Below are positions 50,825 to 61,346 of a DNA stretch of 64,000 bases, piece after piece. Origin of the DNA: Methylocystis heyeri. GTDB lineage: Bacteria > Pseudomonadota > Alphaproteobacteria > Rhizobiales > Beijerinckiaceae. Each line of letters opens with the position of its first letter. Positions within the stretch are counted from its first letter, which is position 1. The DNA lies in assembly GCF_004802635.2 (NCBI RefSeq), contig NZ_CP046052.1:1116001-1180000 (forward strand), in the 5' to 3' direction. Below the pieces are notes generated by a model that saw nothing but the letters and a program-made list of their open reading frames with translations, made no database searches and was not told the origin of the DNA. The position numbers and the translations under genes were made by a program.

Positions 50825-51199
50825 ATGTCAGACATGCGCTTCACCACGGATCACGAATATATCCGCATTGATGGAGAGAACGGGATTATCGGCGTCACCA
50901 ATTTCGCACAGGAGCAGCTCGGCGACATCGTTTTCGTGGAGCTTCCCGAGGTCGGCAAGAGGATCGCCAAGGGCGAGCAACTCGCGACGGTCGAGAGCGT
51001 GAAAGCCGCGAGCGAAGTGTTTTCTCCGGTTTCCGGCGAGGTCGTCGAAGCCAATGCCGCGCTCGAGGAAAACCCCGCCACCGTCAATGAAGATCCACTC
51101 GGCGCCGGCTGGTTCGTGAAGCTGCGGCTCACCAATGAAGGCGAGCTTTCCGGCCTGATGGACGAGGCGGCCTATGAGGCTCACCTGCGCAGCCTGTAA
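50825..51199 (+). CDS. gcvH: Glycine cleavage system H protein
   Basis: GcvH is the lipoyl carrier of the complex. The 124-residue protein reads [30 protein letters not shown] and [15 protein letters not shown], with the lipoylated Lys in ESVKAAS (about residue 61), and [13 protein letters not shown]. It follows gcvT after the repeat insertion. Confidence 0.95.
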   Translation: MSDMRFTTDHEYIRIDGENGIIGVTNFAQEQLGDIVFVELPEVGKRIAKGEQLATVESVKAASEVFSPVSGEVVEANAALEENPATVNEDPLGAGWFVKLRLTNEGELSGLMDEAAYEAHLRSL

Positions 51200-51213
51200 A
51201 GCGGGAGACAAAG

Positions 51214-52548
51214 ATGCGCTACCATCCGCTTACTGATTCAGACCGCGCCGCCATGCTCGCGGCGGTGGGCGTCGCCGACGTCGACGAGCTGTTCGCGGAC
51301 ACGAGCGCGGCGCCCGCGAGCGGATTCGCTCTGCCGCCGGGCAAGTCCGAACTCGAGGTCGAACGTCATCTCTCGCGTCTCGCCGCCAGGAACCTGCCGG
51401 CCGGACAAGTCCCGTTCTTCATCGGCGCCGGCGCCTACAGGCATCATGTGCCGGCGAGCGTCGATCATCTGATCCAGCGCTCCGAATTCCTGACGAGCTA
51501 CACGCCCTATCAGCCGGAAATCTCGCAAGGGACCCTGCAATATCTGTTCGAATTCCAGACCCAGGTCGCGGCGCTCGCCGCGATGGAGGTCGCCAACGCC
51601 TCCATGTACGACGGCTCCACAGGCTGCGCCGAGGCGATGCTGATGGCGCATCGCATCACCAAGCGACGCAAGGCGCTGCTGTCCGGCGGCCTGCATCCGC
51701 ATTACGCCGAGGTCGCGCGCACGGTGGCGCGTCTCGCGGAAGATGAAGTCGTATCCCTGGCGCCGGACATAGTCGCGCAGGAGGATATCGTCTCGCGCGT
51801 CGACGACAGTATCTCCTGCGTCATCGTCCAGACGCCCGACTTCTTCGGCAATCTGCGCGATCTTCGCGCCGTCGCCGAGACTTGCCATCGCCACGGCGCC
51901 TTGCTGGTCGCGGTCTTCACCGAGGCGGTTTCGCTCGGCCTCGTCACGCCGCCGGGCGAAATGGGCGCGGATATCGTCGTGGGCGAAGGCCAGTCGATCG
52001 GCAATGCGCTGAGCTTCGGCGGCCCTTATGTCGGGCTGTTCGCAACCCGGCGCGAGTTCGTACGGCAGATGCCCGGCAGGCTTTGCGGCGAGACTGTCGA
52101 CGCAGATGGGCGCCGGGGTTTCGTGCTGACGCTTTCGACGCGCGAGCAGCATATCCGCCGCGACAAGGCGACCTCCAACATCTGCACCAACTCGGGCCTC
52201 TGTGCGCTCGCCTTCAACATTCACATGACCCTGCTGGGCGAAGCTGGCCTGCGCCGCCTCGCCAGGAGAAACCACGCCAACGCCGTCGCCCTGCGCAATA
52301 TGCTGCGGGAGATTCCCGGCGTGGAGCCGCTCAACCGAAGCTTCTTCAACGAATTCACCCTGCGCGTGAAAGGCGACGCCGCCGAACTGGTCGAGAGGCT
52401 CGCGGCCAGAGGCGTTCTCGCCGGCGCACCGGTCTCGCGCCTCATTCCCAACGCCGGCCTCGACGATCTGCTGCTGGTGGCCAGCACCGAGATCAACACC
52501 GACGAAGACCGCGCCGCGCTGGTCGCGGAACTCAAAGGAGCGTTGTGA
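51214..52548 (+). CDS. gcvPA: Glycine dehydrogenase, decarboxylating subunit 1
   Basis: The 444-residue protein is the N-terminal half of a split P protein: [25 protein letters not shown]-like block ([16 protein letters not shown]), [14 protein letters not shown] and [17 protein letters not shown]. Together with gcvPB it decarboxylates glycine. It lies 14 bp after gcvH and overlaps the gcvPB start by one base (TGATG). Confidence 0.95.
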   Translation: MRYHPLTDSDRAAMLAAVGVADVDELFADTSAAPASGFALPPGKSELEVERHLSRLAARNLPAGQVPFFIGAGAYRHHVPASVDHLIQRSEFLTSYTPYQPEISQGTLQYLFEFQTQVAALAAMEVANASMYDGSTGCAEAMLMAHRITKRRKALLSGGLHPHYAEVARTVARLAEDEVVSLAPDIVAQEDIVSRVDDSISCVIVQTPDFFGNLRDLRAVAETCHRHGALLVAVFTEAVSLGLVTPPGEMGADIVVGEGQSIGNALSFGGPYVGLFATRREFVRQMPGRLCGETVDADGRRGFVLTLSTREQHIRRDKATSNICTNSGLCALAFNIHMTLLGEAGLRRLARRNHANAVALRNMLREIPGVEPLNRSFFNEFTLRVKGDAAELVERLAARGVLAGAPVSRLIPNAGLDDLLLVASTEINTDEDRAALVAELKGAL

Positions 52549-54062
52549 TGCTCGATCAACCCAAAACGGCCCCCGCCACCTTCACCGGCAATCGGGCCCT
52601 GGAGATGGAAGAGCCTTTGCTTTTCGAGATCGGCCGTCCGGAGACGAGCGGCGTCGACGTTGAAGAGCCCGAGCCTTTCGAGGATTGTCTCGGCGGGCTC
52701 GAACGCCAAAGGCCCATCGGCCTGCCCGGTCTCTCGGAGCCCGAAACCCTGCGCCATTACGTGCGTCTCTCGCGCATGAATTATTCGATCGACGCGGGCA
52801 TGTATCCGCTCGGCTCCTGCACCATGAAGCACAATCCCCGCCTCAACGAGAAAATGGCGCGGCTCGCCGGCTTCGCCGACATTCATCCGCTGCAGCCGCA
52901 GTCGACGGTGCAGGGCGCGCTGGAGGCTATGGAGCAGCTGACCCACTGGCTGCTGACGCTCACAAACATGGAGGCGCTGGCGCTTTCGCCCAAGGCGGGC
53001 GCCCATGGAGAAATCTGCGGCCTGATGGCGATCAAGAGCGCCATCGCCGCCCGCGGCGAGACCGCGACGCGCAAGATCGTGCTCGTCCCGCAATCGGCGC
53101 ATGGCACCAATCCGGCGAGCGCCGCCCTGCTCGGATTTGAAGTGCGCTCCGTTCCGGCGGGCGACGATGGGATCGTCCATGCCGAAGACGTCGCCTCCGC
53201 CGTCGGCCCCGATGTCGCTGCGATCATGCTCACCAATCCCAACACCTGCGGCTTGTTCGAGCGCGACATCGGGCGGATCGCAAAGCTGGTGCGCGAAGCC
53301 GGAGGCTATTTCTATTGCGACGGCGCCAATCTGAACGCCATTGCGGGCCTCGCGCGGCCGGGCGATTTCGGCGTCGACGCCATGCATATCAATCTGCACA
53401 AGACTTTCTCTACGCCTCACGGCGGCGGCGGTCCGGGAGCGGGACCGGTGGCGCTTTCGGCGAGGCTCGCGCCCTTCGCGCCGGCGCCCGTGTTGATCAG
53501 AAAGGGAGAAAAGCTGGAGCTGAACGAAGACGTCGAGTACGGACAGGGCTTCGGCCGCATCGCCGCCTTTCACGGGCAGATGGGCATGTTCGTGCGCGCC
53601 CTCGCCTATATGCTGTCCCATGGCGGCGACGGGCTGGCGCAGGCCTCCCGCGATGCGGTTCTGTCCGCCAACTACGTGCGCGCGAAGCTGCGCGGACTGA
53701 TGAGCGCTCCCTATGGCGACCGCATATGCATGCATGAGGTTCTGTTCGACGACGCCTGGCTTTCAGGCAGCGGCGTGACCACGCTCGACTTCGCCAAGGC
53801 GATGATCGACGAGGGCTATCATCCGATGACGATCTACTTCCCCCTGGTGGCGCACGGCGCCATGCTGATCGAGCCGACCGAGTCCGAGTCGAAAGCCTCG
53901 CTCGACCTGTTCATCGCCACGCTGCGCCGGCTCGGCGAGAAGGCGTTGAGCGGGGAATCTGAGCTGTTTCACGCAGCGCCGCGCTACGCCCCTCGCCGCC
54001 GTCTCGACGAAACGCTGGCGGCGCGAAAGCCCGTGTTGCGGTGGGAGGGCGGCGCTACTTGA
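52548..54062 (+). CDS. gcvPB: Glycine dehydrogenase, decarboxylating subunit 2
   Basis: The 504-residue protein holds the PLP site: HINLHKTFSTPHGGGGPG, with the PLP-bound Lys in LHK. Other blocks are MYPLGSCTMKHNPR, SAHGTNPASAA and the final WLSGSGVTTLDFAKAM. ATG at 52548 overlaps the gcvPA stop. The operon order gcvT-gcvH-gcvPA-gcvPB ends here; a convergent gene overlaps its end by 8 bp. Confidence 0.95.
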   Translation: MLDQPKTAPATFTGNRALEMEEPLLFEIGRPETSGVDVEEPEPFEDCLGGLERQRPIGLPGLSEPETLRHYVRLSRMNYSIDAGMYPLGSCTMKHNPRLNEKMARLAGFADIHPLQPQSTVQGALEAMEQLTHWLLTLTNMEALALSPKAGAHGEICGLMAIKSAIAARGETATRKIVLVPQSAHGTNPASAALLGFEVRSVPAGDDGIVHAEDVASAVGPDVAAIMLTNPNTCGLFERDIGRIAKLVREAGGYFYCDGANLNAIAGLARPGDFGVDAMHINLHKTFSTPHGGGGPGAGPVALSARLAPFAPAPVLIRKGEKLELNEDVEYGQGFGRIAAFHGQMGMFVRALAYMLSHGGDGLAQASRDAVLSANYVRAKLRGLMSAPYGDRICMHEVLFDDAWLSGSGVTTLDFAKAMIDEGYHPMTIYFPLVAHGAMLIEPTESESKASLDLFIATLRRLGEKALSGESELFHAAPRYAPRRRLDETLAARKPVLRWEGGAT

Positions 54063-55065
54063 TGACGCCCAGCAGAACATGTGGCGGCTTCAGTGAGAAA
54101 ACTTCGACCTGATTGACCACGGGTTCGGCCACATAAATCCGATAGTAGATCTTGTCGACGGCGACGCCATAGGGGCTGGATGCGGTTTTGATGACGGATC
54201 CCAGAGGCGCCAGGTCCGGGCCCATGATCCGGATTAGATTGTTGTTGGTGTCGGAGAAATAGGTCTGGTTGAACTGGTCCTCGGCCACGCCGCCGACGAA
54301 TACCGGCAGGGGGTATTCGACGAGCGTGAAATCCCTACCCTGAATCGCCTGTCCCAGATTGCCCGCGACTACGGACGGCAAGTTGTTCCAGGAAGCGCCG
54401 AACGCCGCCAGCGACGCGCCGACGGGCCCTATGGCGGAAGCGCCGTAACCCGTCAGCGTAGTGAAATAGGTTCCATCGAAGCGGTAGCCGGCCACATGAG
54501 CGCCGTCGAGAACCCAGATATCCCCCGCGGGATCGCCATAAATACCGGTGGGGTAGGCAAAATACGAACCTCCGGCGATCGTCGCTGCGGTATTCTGGGA
54601 TAAGTCGGGATTGTACACCGTGACATTGTTGCCGCCGTTATTGGCGACGTAAATTTGCATCGGCGTATTGTAGAAGGGGCTCGATATGGCGATGCCGACA
54701 GGCGAATTCAGCCCGGCCGTGATGACGCCGACAGGCGCCAGCGCCGGCGAATAGACTGTCACGCGGCTCGAATTCTTGTTTGCGACATAAACCCTGCCCG
54801 TGGGGTCGACCGCCACCCCCATGGGGGTGCTGAGCGTTGCGGCGCCCGGCACGCCGATGGGACCGCCGAAGATCTTGCCCGGGGTCACGCTTTGGGAAGA
54901 GCTGACGGTCGGAGTTGCGGTTGCGCCGCCGATGGGTCTGAGCGTCGTTTCGGAGCGGGCTGCGCCCGAGGACATGGCGCCCGCGGCGAGAAGCGCAAGA
55001 AAAAGAAGCGCTCTTCTCGCCGCTCCCGCATAGAAAAAGCTCTCGGTCACGCCGTCCTGCTTCAT
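54055..55065 (-). CDS. NHL/SMP-30-like beta-propeller secreted protein
   Basis: The 336-residue protein has a signal peptide (about 15-40, ALLFLALLAAGAMSSGAARS). The mature part has several propeller-type repeats (GVAVDPTGRVYVANKNSSRV, IYVANNGGNNVTVYNPD, TYFSDTNNNLIRI, YRIYVAEPVVNQVEVF). NHL proteins bind ligands or other proteins at surfaces; the role is unknown. The ATG at 55065 gives the signal sequence; 48 earlier codons are unlikely to be coding. It overlaps the gcvPB end. Confidence 0.7.
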   Translation of the reverse strand: MKQDGVTESFFYAGAARRALLFLALLAAGAMSSGAARSETTLRPIGGATATPTVSSSQSVTPGKIFGGPIGVPGAATLSTPMGVAVDPTGRVYVANKNSSRVTVYSPALAPVGVITAGLNSPVGIAISSPFYNTPMQIYVANNGGNNVTVYNPDLSQNTAATIAGGSYFAYPTGIYGDPAGDIWVLDGAHVAGYRFDGTYFTTLTGYGASAIGPVGASLAAFGASWNNLPSVVAGNLGQAIQGRDFTLVEYPLPVFVGGVAEDQFNQTYFSDTNNNLIRIMGPDLAPLGSVIKTASSPYGVAVDKIYYRIYVAEPVVNQVEVFSLKPPHVLLGVIK

Positions 55066-55326
55066 AATGGTCTCCTGCGCAATGCCGGGGGCAGCATATG
55101 TGTTTTTGCGGGTCTGACCAAATGAGTTCAGGCTTATCCTCATATCTCGCGCCCGCTTTCGTTGTGGGGATGGCGGTGGGAAGCGGGCCGGGCGATCAGG
55201 ACCGCCCACCTACATATTGGCGAGCGCTGGCGGGACCGGCGGCGAGGGGTTAGTATGAGCGTCGGCGCGAGCCGCCCCCTGCGGGGCGCTTGCTTTCCGC
55301 AACCACAAACCTTCGGGGCGCCCGGA

Positions 55327-56151
55327 ATGAAAGTCACATTGGTCCAGATGAATTCGATCAGCGACAAGGCCGCCAATCTGGCGAACGCCAAGGCGCTGAT
55401 AGAGCAGGCTGTCGCTCAAGAGCGCCCTGACTGGATTTGTCTGCCCGAGGTGTTCGATTTCATCGGCGGCACCCGCGCCGAGAAAATGGCGGCGGCCGAG
55501 GAGCTTCCCGGCGGAGACGCGTACTCCATGTGCCAGGATCTCGCGCGCGAGCATCGGGTCTTCATCCACGCCGGCTCCATGCTGGAGAAAATCCCGGGGG
55601 ACGAGCGCATCCACAACACCAGCGTGGCGTTCAACCGCGAAGGCAAGGAGGTGGCGCGCTACCGCAAGATCCACATGTTCGACATCACGGCGCCGGACGG
55701 CGCGAAATATCACGAGAGCGCCGCCTTCAAGCCGGGCAACGAGGTCGTGACCTATGATTGCGAAGGCGTGACCATCGGATGCGCCATCTGCTACGATTTG
55801 CGCTTTCCCTACCTGTTTCAGGCGCTTGCGGACAAGAATGTCGATCTGATCGCCCTGCCCTCCGCTTTCACGCTCGTGACCGGAAAGGACCATTGGGAGG
55901 TGCTCTGCCGCGCCAGAGCCATCGAAACCCAGACCTATATTTGCGCTCCGGCGCAGACCGGCGCCCATAAAGCCGGGCATGAGACTCGCTTCACCTATGG
56001 CAACTCTCTCATCGCCGACCCCTGGGGGCATGTCGTCGCAAAAGCTTCCGAAGGACCCGGACTAGTATCATCCCATGTCGATATTGATCGCATAAGGAAG
56101 ATACGATCGATGATTCCGGTCGCGAAACACAAGGTCGCACTCTCTATTTGA
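55327..56151 (+). CDS. Carbon-nitrogen hydrolase (nitrilase superfamily, Nit1-like)
   Basis: The 274-residue protein has the Glu-Lys-Cys triad: Glu in CLPEVFDF, Lys in RYRKIHMFD, Cys in GCAICYDLRFP. It resembles the Nit1/YafV-type omega-amidase or deaminated-glutathione amidase group; the substrate is inferred. ATG at 55327 fits the family start MKVTLVQMNS; 55 codons before it are not in the family. Confidence 0.88.
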   Translation: MKVTLVQMNSISDKAANLANAKALIEQAVAQERPDWICLPEVFDFIGGTRAEKMAAAEELPGGDAYSMCQDLAREHRVFIHAGSMLEKIPGDERIHNTSVAFNREGKEVARYRKIHMFDITAPDGAKYHESAAFKPGNEVVTYDCEGVTIGCAICYDLRFPYLFQALADKNVDLIALPSAFTLVTGKDHWEVLCRARAIETQTYICAPAQTGAHKAGHETRFTYGNSLIADPWGHVVAKASEGPGLVSSHVDIDRIRKIRSMIPVAKHKVALSI

Positions 56152-56163
56152 AAGCTACTCGCG

Positions 56164-56187
56164 CACGGGCGCCTCACGGCGCCCGTG
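56164..56187 (+). terminator. GC-rich hairpin after the nitrilase gene
   Basis: CACGGGCGCC, loop TCAC, GGCGCCCGTG: 10-bp stem 12 bp after the stop. No T-run follows. Confidence 0.5.
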
Positions 56188-56440
56188 GCGCAGGTGAATA
56201 TTATGCACAATCAAGTTCTTGCGTTGATTGCACGAACATTGCAACGAAAAGTTGGTGAAATTTTAATCGCTTAGGCGACCCTTGCATTTTCGGGATTTAT
56301 TATTAGGGTGCTGTGCTGATAAGCTTGCGGCGCTGACGTCCGCCGGCCATGCTGCGTCGAAGCGGTTTGCCAACGGGGGGTGTTTTGCGCCGCAATATTG
56401 ACGACCGACTCCCGGTCAGACTTTCACTCGTATTTTGAAC
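56188..56440. other. Upstream region of ihfA
   Basis: AT-richer than its neighbours. TTGCGTTGATTGCACG and CAACGAAAAGTTGG appear, but no firm operator is assigned. No gene is seen. Confidence 0.4.
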
Positions 56441-56776
56441 ATGTCGATAAGAGAAGAAAATCAAGGAAATACCCTCACTCGCGCGGCGTTGCGCGAGGCG
56501 GTGTACGCTTGCTGCCCGACCCTCTCCCGTTCGGAAGCCCGCAAGATCCTCGACACCGCTTTCGAGGAAATCTGCGAAGCTCTGGTGCGCGGCGAGCAGG
56601 TCAAGCTGCGTTCCTTCGGCACGTTCAACATCAGGAGCAAGCGCGCTCGCGTGGGACGGAACCCGAAGACCGGGGTCGAAGCGCCGATCACGCCCCGGAA
56701 AGTCCTCACCTTCAAGGCCTCGCCCGTTCTGGTCGCTTTGATCAACGGCGAAACCGTGACCGAGGAAGAAGACTGA
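56441..56776 (+). CDS. ihfA: Integration host factor alpha subunit
   Basis: The 111-residue protein has the HU/IHF fold: LTRAALREAVYACCPTL, SRSEARKILDTAFEEI, and the DNA-bending arm region VKLRSFGTFNIRSKRARVGRNPKTG. IHF bends DNA in recombination and transcription. It is longer at the C-terminus than E. coli IHF-alpha and has two adjacent Cys (ACCP). An ATG two codons earlier (56435) is equally possible. It stands alone with its own promoter. Confidence 0.93.
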   Translation: MSIREENQGNTLTRAALREAVYACCPTLSRSEARKILDTAFEEICEALVRGEQVKLRSFGTFNIRSKRARVGRNPKTGVEAPITPRKVLTFKASPVLVALINGETVTEEED

Positions 56777-56933
56777 CCGCGGCTCGCGTGTCGCCCCATT
56801 TCTGCATTTTCTCCCGGAAATCGCCTCAAAACCGCTTCTCTCTGCGTCCAACTCGCGCTATCGCGAATTGACGATTGCAGCTTCTCGATAGAGCTGCAGG
56901 AAACGCTATCGGGCGGCGGCGCCCGAATTGGGG

Positions 56934-59039
56934 ATGAAAATGCGGAAACTCGGCGCGGCGGTCGGCGTCTTTGCTATCCTAGCCCTCCTTGCGGGCGCGC
57001 ATAAAGGAGATCCGGAAACTCTCCTTCTCGGCGTCGGGGCCTCGATCTGCGCCTATACGACCTGGCGCTCGGAGCCCATCTCCAGCTTCCTGAAAATCTT
57101 CGTCGCGATTTTCTCGTCCGAAGTCGTCGTCTTCGGCCTGTTGCGTCTCTCCGAGACCGAGGGGCTCTGGCCCGCCTCGCTGAAGGATTACGCTCTGCCG
57201 GAGAGCATGGCGCTCACGGTGGCGGTGTTCTCGATCCTGACCTTTGCGGTTTCTCATGTGCCGGTGGTAGGCCGCGCGACGCGCATCGCCGATCTTTTCT
57301 TCGACTCCGCGCACGAGACCCAGTCGACCTTTATGGGCGTCCGGATCTGGCGCGGACGCGAGAGCGCGCTGGCGATTACGATGATCGTGCTTCTGGTTCT
57401 GATCAATCAGGGCCAGGTCGGCATTTCCGTGCGCCTTTCCTTCTTCAACCGCGACTGGTTCAACGCCATTCAGGAAAAGAACCAGCCCGAATTCTGGCGC
57501 CAGCTGCTGATGGTGTTCACGCCCTGGGCCTTCGTCTATGTGTCCAGCGCAGTAATCGAATTCGTCATGCAGTCGTTCATGCTGATACGCTGGCGTAGTT
57601 GGCTGACCAAATACTACGTCTCGCATTGGCTCAGCCGCCACAGCCACTACCGCATGACTCTGGAGGGCGGCGAGACCGACAACCCGGACCAGCGCATTTC
57701 GGAAGACATCAGGAGCTTCATCGAAGGCGACGCGACCGGCAACGGCATCTACGCCTATTCGATCACGCTGATCTCGACCCTCAGCTCGCTGGTCTCCTTC
57801 TCGATCGTCCTTTGGGATCTCTCGGGGAATTTCGCCGTTCCGGGCACGGAACTCCGCATTCCGGGCCTGTTGTTCTGGGTCGCTCTGATCTATGCCACGG
57901 TCGGCACGCTGATCACCTTCATCATCGGCCGGTCCCTCAATGTGATCTATTTCGAGCGTCAGCGGCGGGAGGCGGATTTCCGCTTTTCCCTTGCGCGCCT
58001 GCGCGAATATAGCGAGCAGGTCGCCTTGCTGGGCGGCGAGCCCGCCGAGCAGGCCTCGCTGGCCCAGCGCTTCGGCGCCATCATCTCGAACTTCCTCGCC
58101 CTGGTCAAAAAGCGCAAGCAGTTGCTGGCCTTTACCGCCAGCTACGGCCAGCTCTCGCCCATCATCCCCTATATTCTCACCGCGCCCTTCTACTTCGCCG
58201 GCAAAATCCAGCTCGGCGTCATGAGCCAGACGGCCAGGGCCTTTTCCACAGTCGAGGAATCTCTCAATTTCTTCGTGACCTATTACACCTCGCTCGCGAG
58301 CTTCAGGGCGGTGCTGGATCGCTTGAGCTCCTTCGACGAAGCTATCGACGTCGCAGACCGCCGCCAGACCGCCGCCGCCGTGACTCGCGGGCCTTCGGGC
58401 GCCCCCATCTCGCTCGAAAATGTGGCGCTCGCGCTTCCCGACGGGCGGCTCATCGTCGACGTCAGCTCGCTCGATTTCGCGCGGGGAGAATCGGTGCTGC
58501 TCACAGGGCCCTCGGGCTCGGGAAAATCGACCCTGTTTCGCGCGATCGCGGGCATTTGGCCCTATCGCCGCGGCTCCATCGTTTTTCCCGGCGGCGACCG
58601 CGTGATGCTGCTGCCGCAAAGGCCCTACATCCCGATCGGATCGCTGCGCGCCGCGGTCGCCTATCCACACGAAACCCAAGCCTATTCGGACGACGAAATA
58701 AGATCTGCTCTGGAGGCCGCCGAGCTCGCGCCTTTCGTTTCGCGGCTCGACCATGAGAACGGCTGGAGCCAACGGCTTTCCGGCGGCGAGCAGCAGCGTG
58801 TGGCCATCGCCCGCGCGCTGCTGGAAAAGCCCGATTGGCTGTTCCTGGACGAGGCGACCTCCGCCCTCGACGAAGCGCTCGAAGCCAGGCTCTATAAGGT
58901 TCTGCGCGAGCGCCTGCCGGGTACGACCATCGTCTCCATCGGCCATCGCGCCACCCTCGCCGCTTTTCACCAGCGCCATCTGGACATGGAGACCAACGGC
59001 GACGGCCTGTTCACCCCGCGCGAAAAGGCCTTCGCATGA
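56934..59039 (+). CDS. SbmA/BacA-like ABC transporter with fused ATPase domain
   Basis: The 701-residue protein has a membrane domain of the ABC_membrane_2 (SbmA/BacA) type (about 1-400, [49 protein letters not shown]) fused to an ATPase (about 455-690): [32 protein letters not shown] and LDEATSALD. Fused forms (YddA-like) import or export peptides or long-chain fatty acids; rhizobial BacA is needed for symbiosis. Starts at TTG 56928, ATG 56934 and ATG 56940 are possible. rlmE overlaps its end by 4 bp. Confidence 0.9.
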   Translation: MKMRKLGAAVGVFAILALLAGAHKGDPETLLLGVGASICAYTTWRSEPISSFLKIFVAIFSSEVVVFGLLRLSETEGLWPASLKDYALPESMALTVAVFSILTFAVSHVPVVGRATRIADLFFDSAHETQSTFMGVRIWRGRESALAITMIVLLVLINQGQVGISVRLSFFNRDWFNAIQEKNQPEFWRQLLMVFTPWAFVYVSSAVIEFVMQSFMLIRWRSWLTKYYVSHWLSRHSHYRMTLEGGETDNPDQRISEDIRSFIEGDATGNGIYAYSITLISTLSSLVSFSIVLWDLSGNFAVPGTELRIPGLLFWVALIYATVGTLITFIIGRSLNVIYFERQRREADFRFSLARLREYSEQVALLGGEPAEQASLAQRFGAIISNFLALVKKRKQLLAFTASYGQLSPIIPYILTAPFYFAGKIQLGVMSQTARAFSTVEESLNFFVTYYTSLASFRAVLDRLSSFDEAIDVADRRQTAAAVTRGPSGAPISLENVALALPDGRLIVDVSSLDFARGESVLLTGPSGSGKSTLFRAIAGIWPYRRGSIVFPGGDRVMLLPQRPYIPIGSLRAAVAYPHETQAYSDDEIRSALEAAELAPFVSRLDHENGWSQRLSGGEQQRVAIARALLEKPDWLFLDEATSALDEALEARLYKVLRERLPGTTIVSIGHRATLAAFHQRHLDMETNGDGLFTPREKAFA

Positions 59040-59755
59040 CCACCAAGACAGGCGGCGACGACGGCCGCGCCGGCGGCCGTTCCCTCAAGGTGCGCGTGAA
59101 GACCGCGCGCAAGCGCTCTCTTTCATCCACGCTTTGGCTGGCGCGGCAGCTCAACGATCCCTATGTCGCGCGCGCGAAGCGCGAGGGCTATCGCTCGCGC
59201 GCGGCCTATAAGCTTCTGGAGATGGACGAGCGCTTCCATTTCCTGAAACCCGGAATGCGCATCGTCGATCTCGGCGCCGCTCCGGGAGGCTGGTGTCAGG
59301 TCGCGGCCGAAAAGATCAAGGCGACGGACGGCAAGGGCAAGATCGTCGCGGTCGATCTGCTCGACATGGAGCCCATCCCCGGGGTCTCCTTCGCGGTGAA
59401 GGATTTCAACGACGAGGACGCCCCCGATTTCATCAAGGAAATGCTCGGCGGCGGCGCCGACGGCGTTATGTCCGACATGGCCGCCAACACAACCGGGCAT
59501 AAGGCCACCGATCACCTCAAGATCGTCGCGCTGGCGGAACTCGCCGCCGATTTTGCCGGCGAGGTGCTGGCGCCCGGCGGATTTTTTGTCGCCAAGGTGT
59601 TTCAGGGCGGCGCCGAGGGTCAACTCCTCGCTCGGCTCAAGCGCGACTTCGCCATCGTGCGGCATGTCAAGCCTCAGGCCAGCCGCGCCGGCTCGCCGGA
59701 GCTTTACGTTCTCGCGACCGGATTCCGCGGCGCGCGCGAGGCCGCGAAGGACTGA
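59036..59755 (+). CDS. rlmE: 23S rRNA (uridine-2'-O)-methyltransferase RlmE
   Basis: RlmE (RrmJ/FtsJ) methylates U2552 of 23S rRNA. The 239-residue protein has the SAM motif [16 protein letters not shown], and the K-D-K-E tetrad: Lys in [12 protein letters not shown], Asp in [12 protein letters not shown], Lys in [10 protein letters not shown], Glu in [13 protein letters not shown] basic N-terminus of about 30 residues is typical of alphaproteobacteria. It overlaps the ABC gene (ATGA). Confidence 0.95.
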   Translation: MTTKTGGDDGRAGGRSLKVRVKTARKRSLSSTLWLARQLNDPYVARAKREGYRSRAAYKLLEMDERFHFLKPGMRIVDLGAAPGGWCQVAAEKIKATDGKGKIVAVDLLDMEPIPGVSFAVKDFNDEDAPDFIKEMLGGGADGVMSDMAANTTGHKATDHLKIVALAELAADFAGEVLAPGGFFVAKVFQGGAEGQLLARLKRDFAIVRHVKPQASRAGSPELYVLATGFRGAREAAKD

Positions 59756-59847
59756 GAAAGCCCGACCCGCACAAGCGCGGGCCTTTCTGCCGCCACGACT
59801 TTTCGGCGAGGGAATGCTACGCCAAGCGCCAATTCGAGAACTGTTCG

Positions 59848-60186
59848 ATGACGGTCAGCAAGGAAACCGCGGAACATTATAGCTGGGGCGAGGCATGTGA
59901 TGGATGGATTCTCTCTCCATCGCCGCAGCTGACGGTCATTCAAGAACGCATGCCCCCGCATAGTTCCGAGCGGCGGCATGTGCACTCCATGGCCAGGCAA
60001 TTCTTCTTCGTTCTTTATGGAGAGCTGACGATGGAATTGGAGGGAGAAATTCATCGCGTGCCGATGATGAGCGGCGTCGAAATCCGGCCTCTTTCAAAGC
60101 ACCAGGCTCGCAACGACTCTGACGAGGACGTGCATTTCCTCGTCATCTCCAGCCCGACGACGAGAGGCGATCGAACGGACGTCTAG
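59848..60186 (+). CDS. Cupin domain protein
   Basis: The 112-residue protein has one cupin fold: motif 1 with HVHSMARQFFFVLYGELT and motif 2 HQARNDSDEDVHFLVIS. His residues at about 44, 46 and 84 may bind a metal. The function cannot be given; relatives include small isomerases and signalling domains. Confidence 0.75.
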   Translation: MTVSKETAEHYSWGEACDGWILSPSPQLTVIQERMPPHSSERRHVHSMARQFFFVLYGELTMELEGEIHRVPMMSGVEIRPLSKHQARNDSDEDVHFLVISSPTTRGDRTDV

Positions 60187-60274
60187 CTCCGCTTGACCTA
60201 TTCACGACGCCGCCCTCTTGGGATCGCGGCCGGCTTTACGCCCGGCGGATTTCGACTTTACGGACCATGCTGAA

Positions 60275-61198
60275 ATGATCGAGCAGGACTTCCATCCGGT
60301 GTCGCAAAAAACGAGATACGCGATGGGGGCGGCATTTGGACTCGCGGCAGTCTGCGTCTGGGCGATGTGGATGTCGATCACCCGCCTCGGCGTGACGACA
60401 TCGCTCAGCGTCTATGATCTCACAATGCTGCGTTTCGCAACCGCCGGAATTCTGCTCGCGCCGGTGGTCGTCCGCAAGGGCTGGGCGATCGACCGACTCG
60501 GCTGGCCGCGCCTGCTCGTGCTTGTCAGCGGCGCGGGCGCTCCCTATGTGCTCGTCGCATCAAGCGGTCTTCGCTTCGCGCCCGCAGCTCATGCCGGCGC
60601 GCTGATGCCCGGCGTTATGCCGTTGTTCGTCGCGCTCATCGCCGCATTCGTGATGAGGGAGAAATTTTCGGCTCTGCGGAAGGCGGGCTACGCCCTCATT
60701 GCGCTTGGCGTTCTCACTATCCTCGGCGTGTCGGCCCTGGCGACGAGCGGGGAACAGACCGAAGGGCATTTGCTGTTTTTGACCGCCGCCTTCATGTGGG
60801 CTTGCTACACTATAGTTCTTCGCCAATCGCAACTCGAGCCGCTTCACGGCGCGGCGCTTGTCTCCGCCGGCTCCTGCGTGCTGTATTTGCCGGCGTATTT
60901 CCTGACGCAAGGGGCGCACGCCTTCGCCGCGCCGCTCAGCGATCTCGCATTTCAGGCGTTTTTCCAAGGCGTCCTGTCTTCTATCCTCGCTCTGTTTTTC
61001 TTTGGAAAAGGCATTGCTTTGCTCGGCGCCTCGGCCGGTGCGGCCTTCAGCGCTCTGACGCCCGCCCTGGCGGCGCTTCTCGCCATCCCGATCCTCGGAG
61101 AAATTCCGGCGCCGCGTGACTGGGCGCCGCTTTTCGCGGTGTCGGCAGGCGTGTTCCTCGCCAGCGGCGGCAGTGTTCCGCAATGGCGTCGCGATTGA
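60275..61198 (+). CDS. DMT family transporter (EamA)
   Basis: The 307-residue protein has about ten hydrophobic segments in two EamA repeats (GAAFGLAAVCVWAMWMSI, LRFATAGILLAPVV; second half LFLTAAFMWACYTIVLR). Such proteins export amino acids or metabolites; the substrate is unknown. ATG at 60275 is chosen over an earlier TTG at 60218; a later ATG at 60323 is close to the first helix. Confidence 0.85.
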   Translation: MIEQDFHPVSQKTRYAMGAAFGLAAVCVWAMWMSITRLGVTTSLSVYDLTMLRFATAGILLAPVVVRKGWAIDRLGWPRLLVLVSGAGAPYVLVASSGLRFAPAAHAGALMPGVMPLFVALIAAFVMREKFSALRKAGYALIALGVLTILGVSALATSGEQTEGHLLFLTAAFMWACYTIVLRQSQLEPLHGAALVSAGSCVLYLPAYFLTQGAHAFAAPLSDLAFQAFFQGVLSSILALFFFGKGIALLGASAGAAFSALTPALAALLAIPILGEIPAPRDWAPLFAVSAGVFLASGGSVPQWRRD

Positions 61199-61346
61199 AC
61201 AGCCGGGATGGCGCCCAAAAGGGTAAATGCGTTTATTCGAAAAGCGTCGCGACCTTCGCCAAGCGCAGGAGGCAATTGCGCATCAACGAGGAAACGCATC
61301 AGGCCGTCTGTAGTATATAGCCCATGAAGAACTCGCCGAAAGCCGC

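Noticed and set aside
56979-58979. A 666-codon open frame on the minus strand under the ABC transporter gene
   Set aside because: It mirrors the GC-rich codon pattern of the transporter gene, has an Arg/Gly/Asp-rich composition and no family motif; the plus strand has clear Walker and signature motifs.
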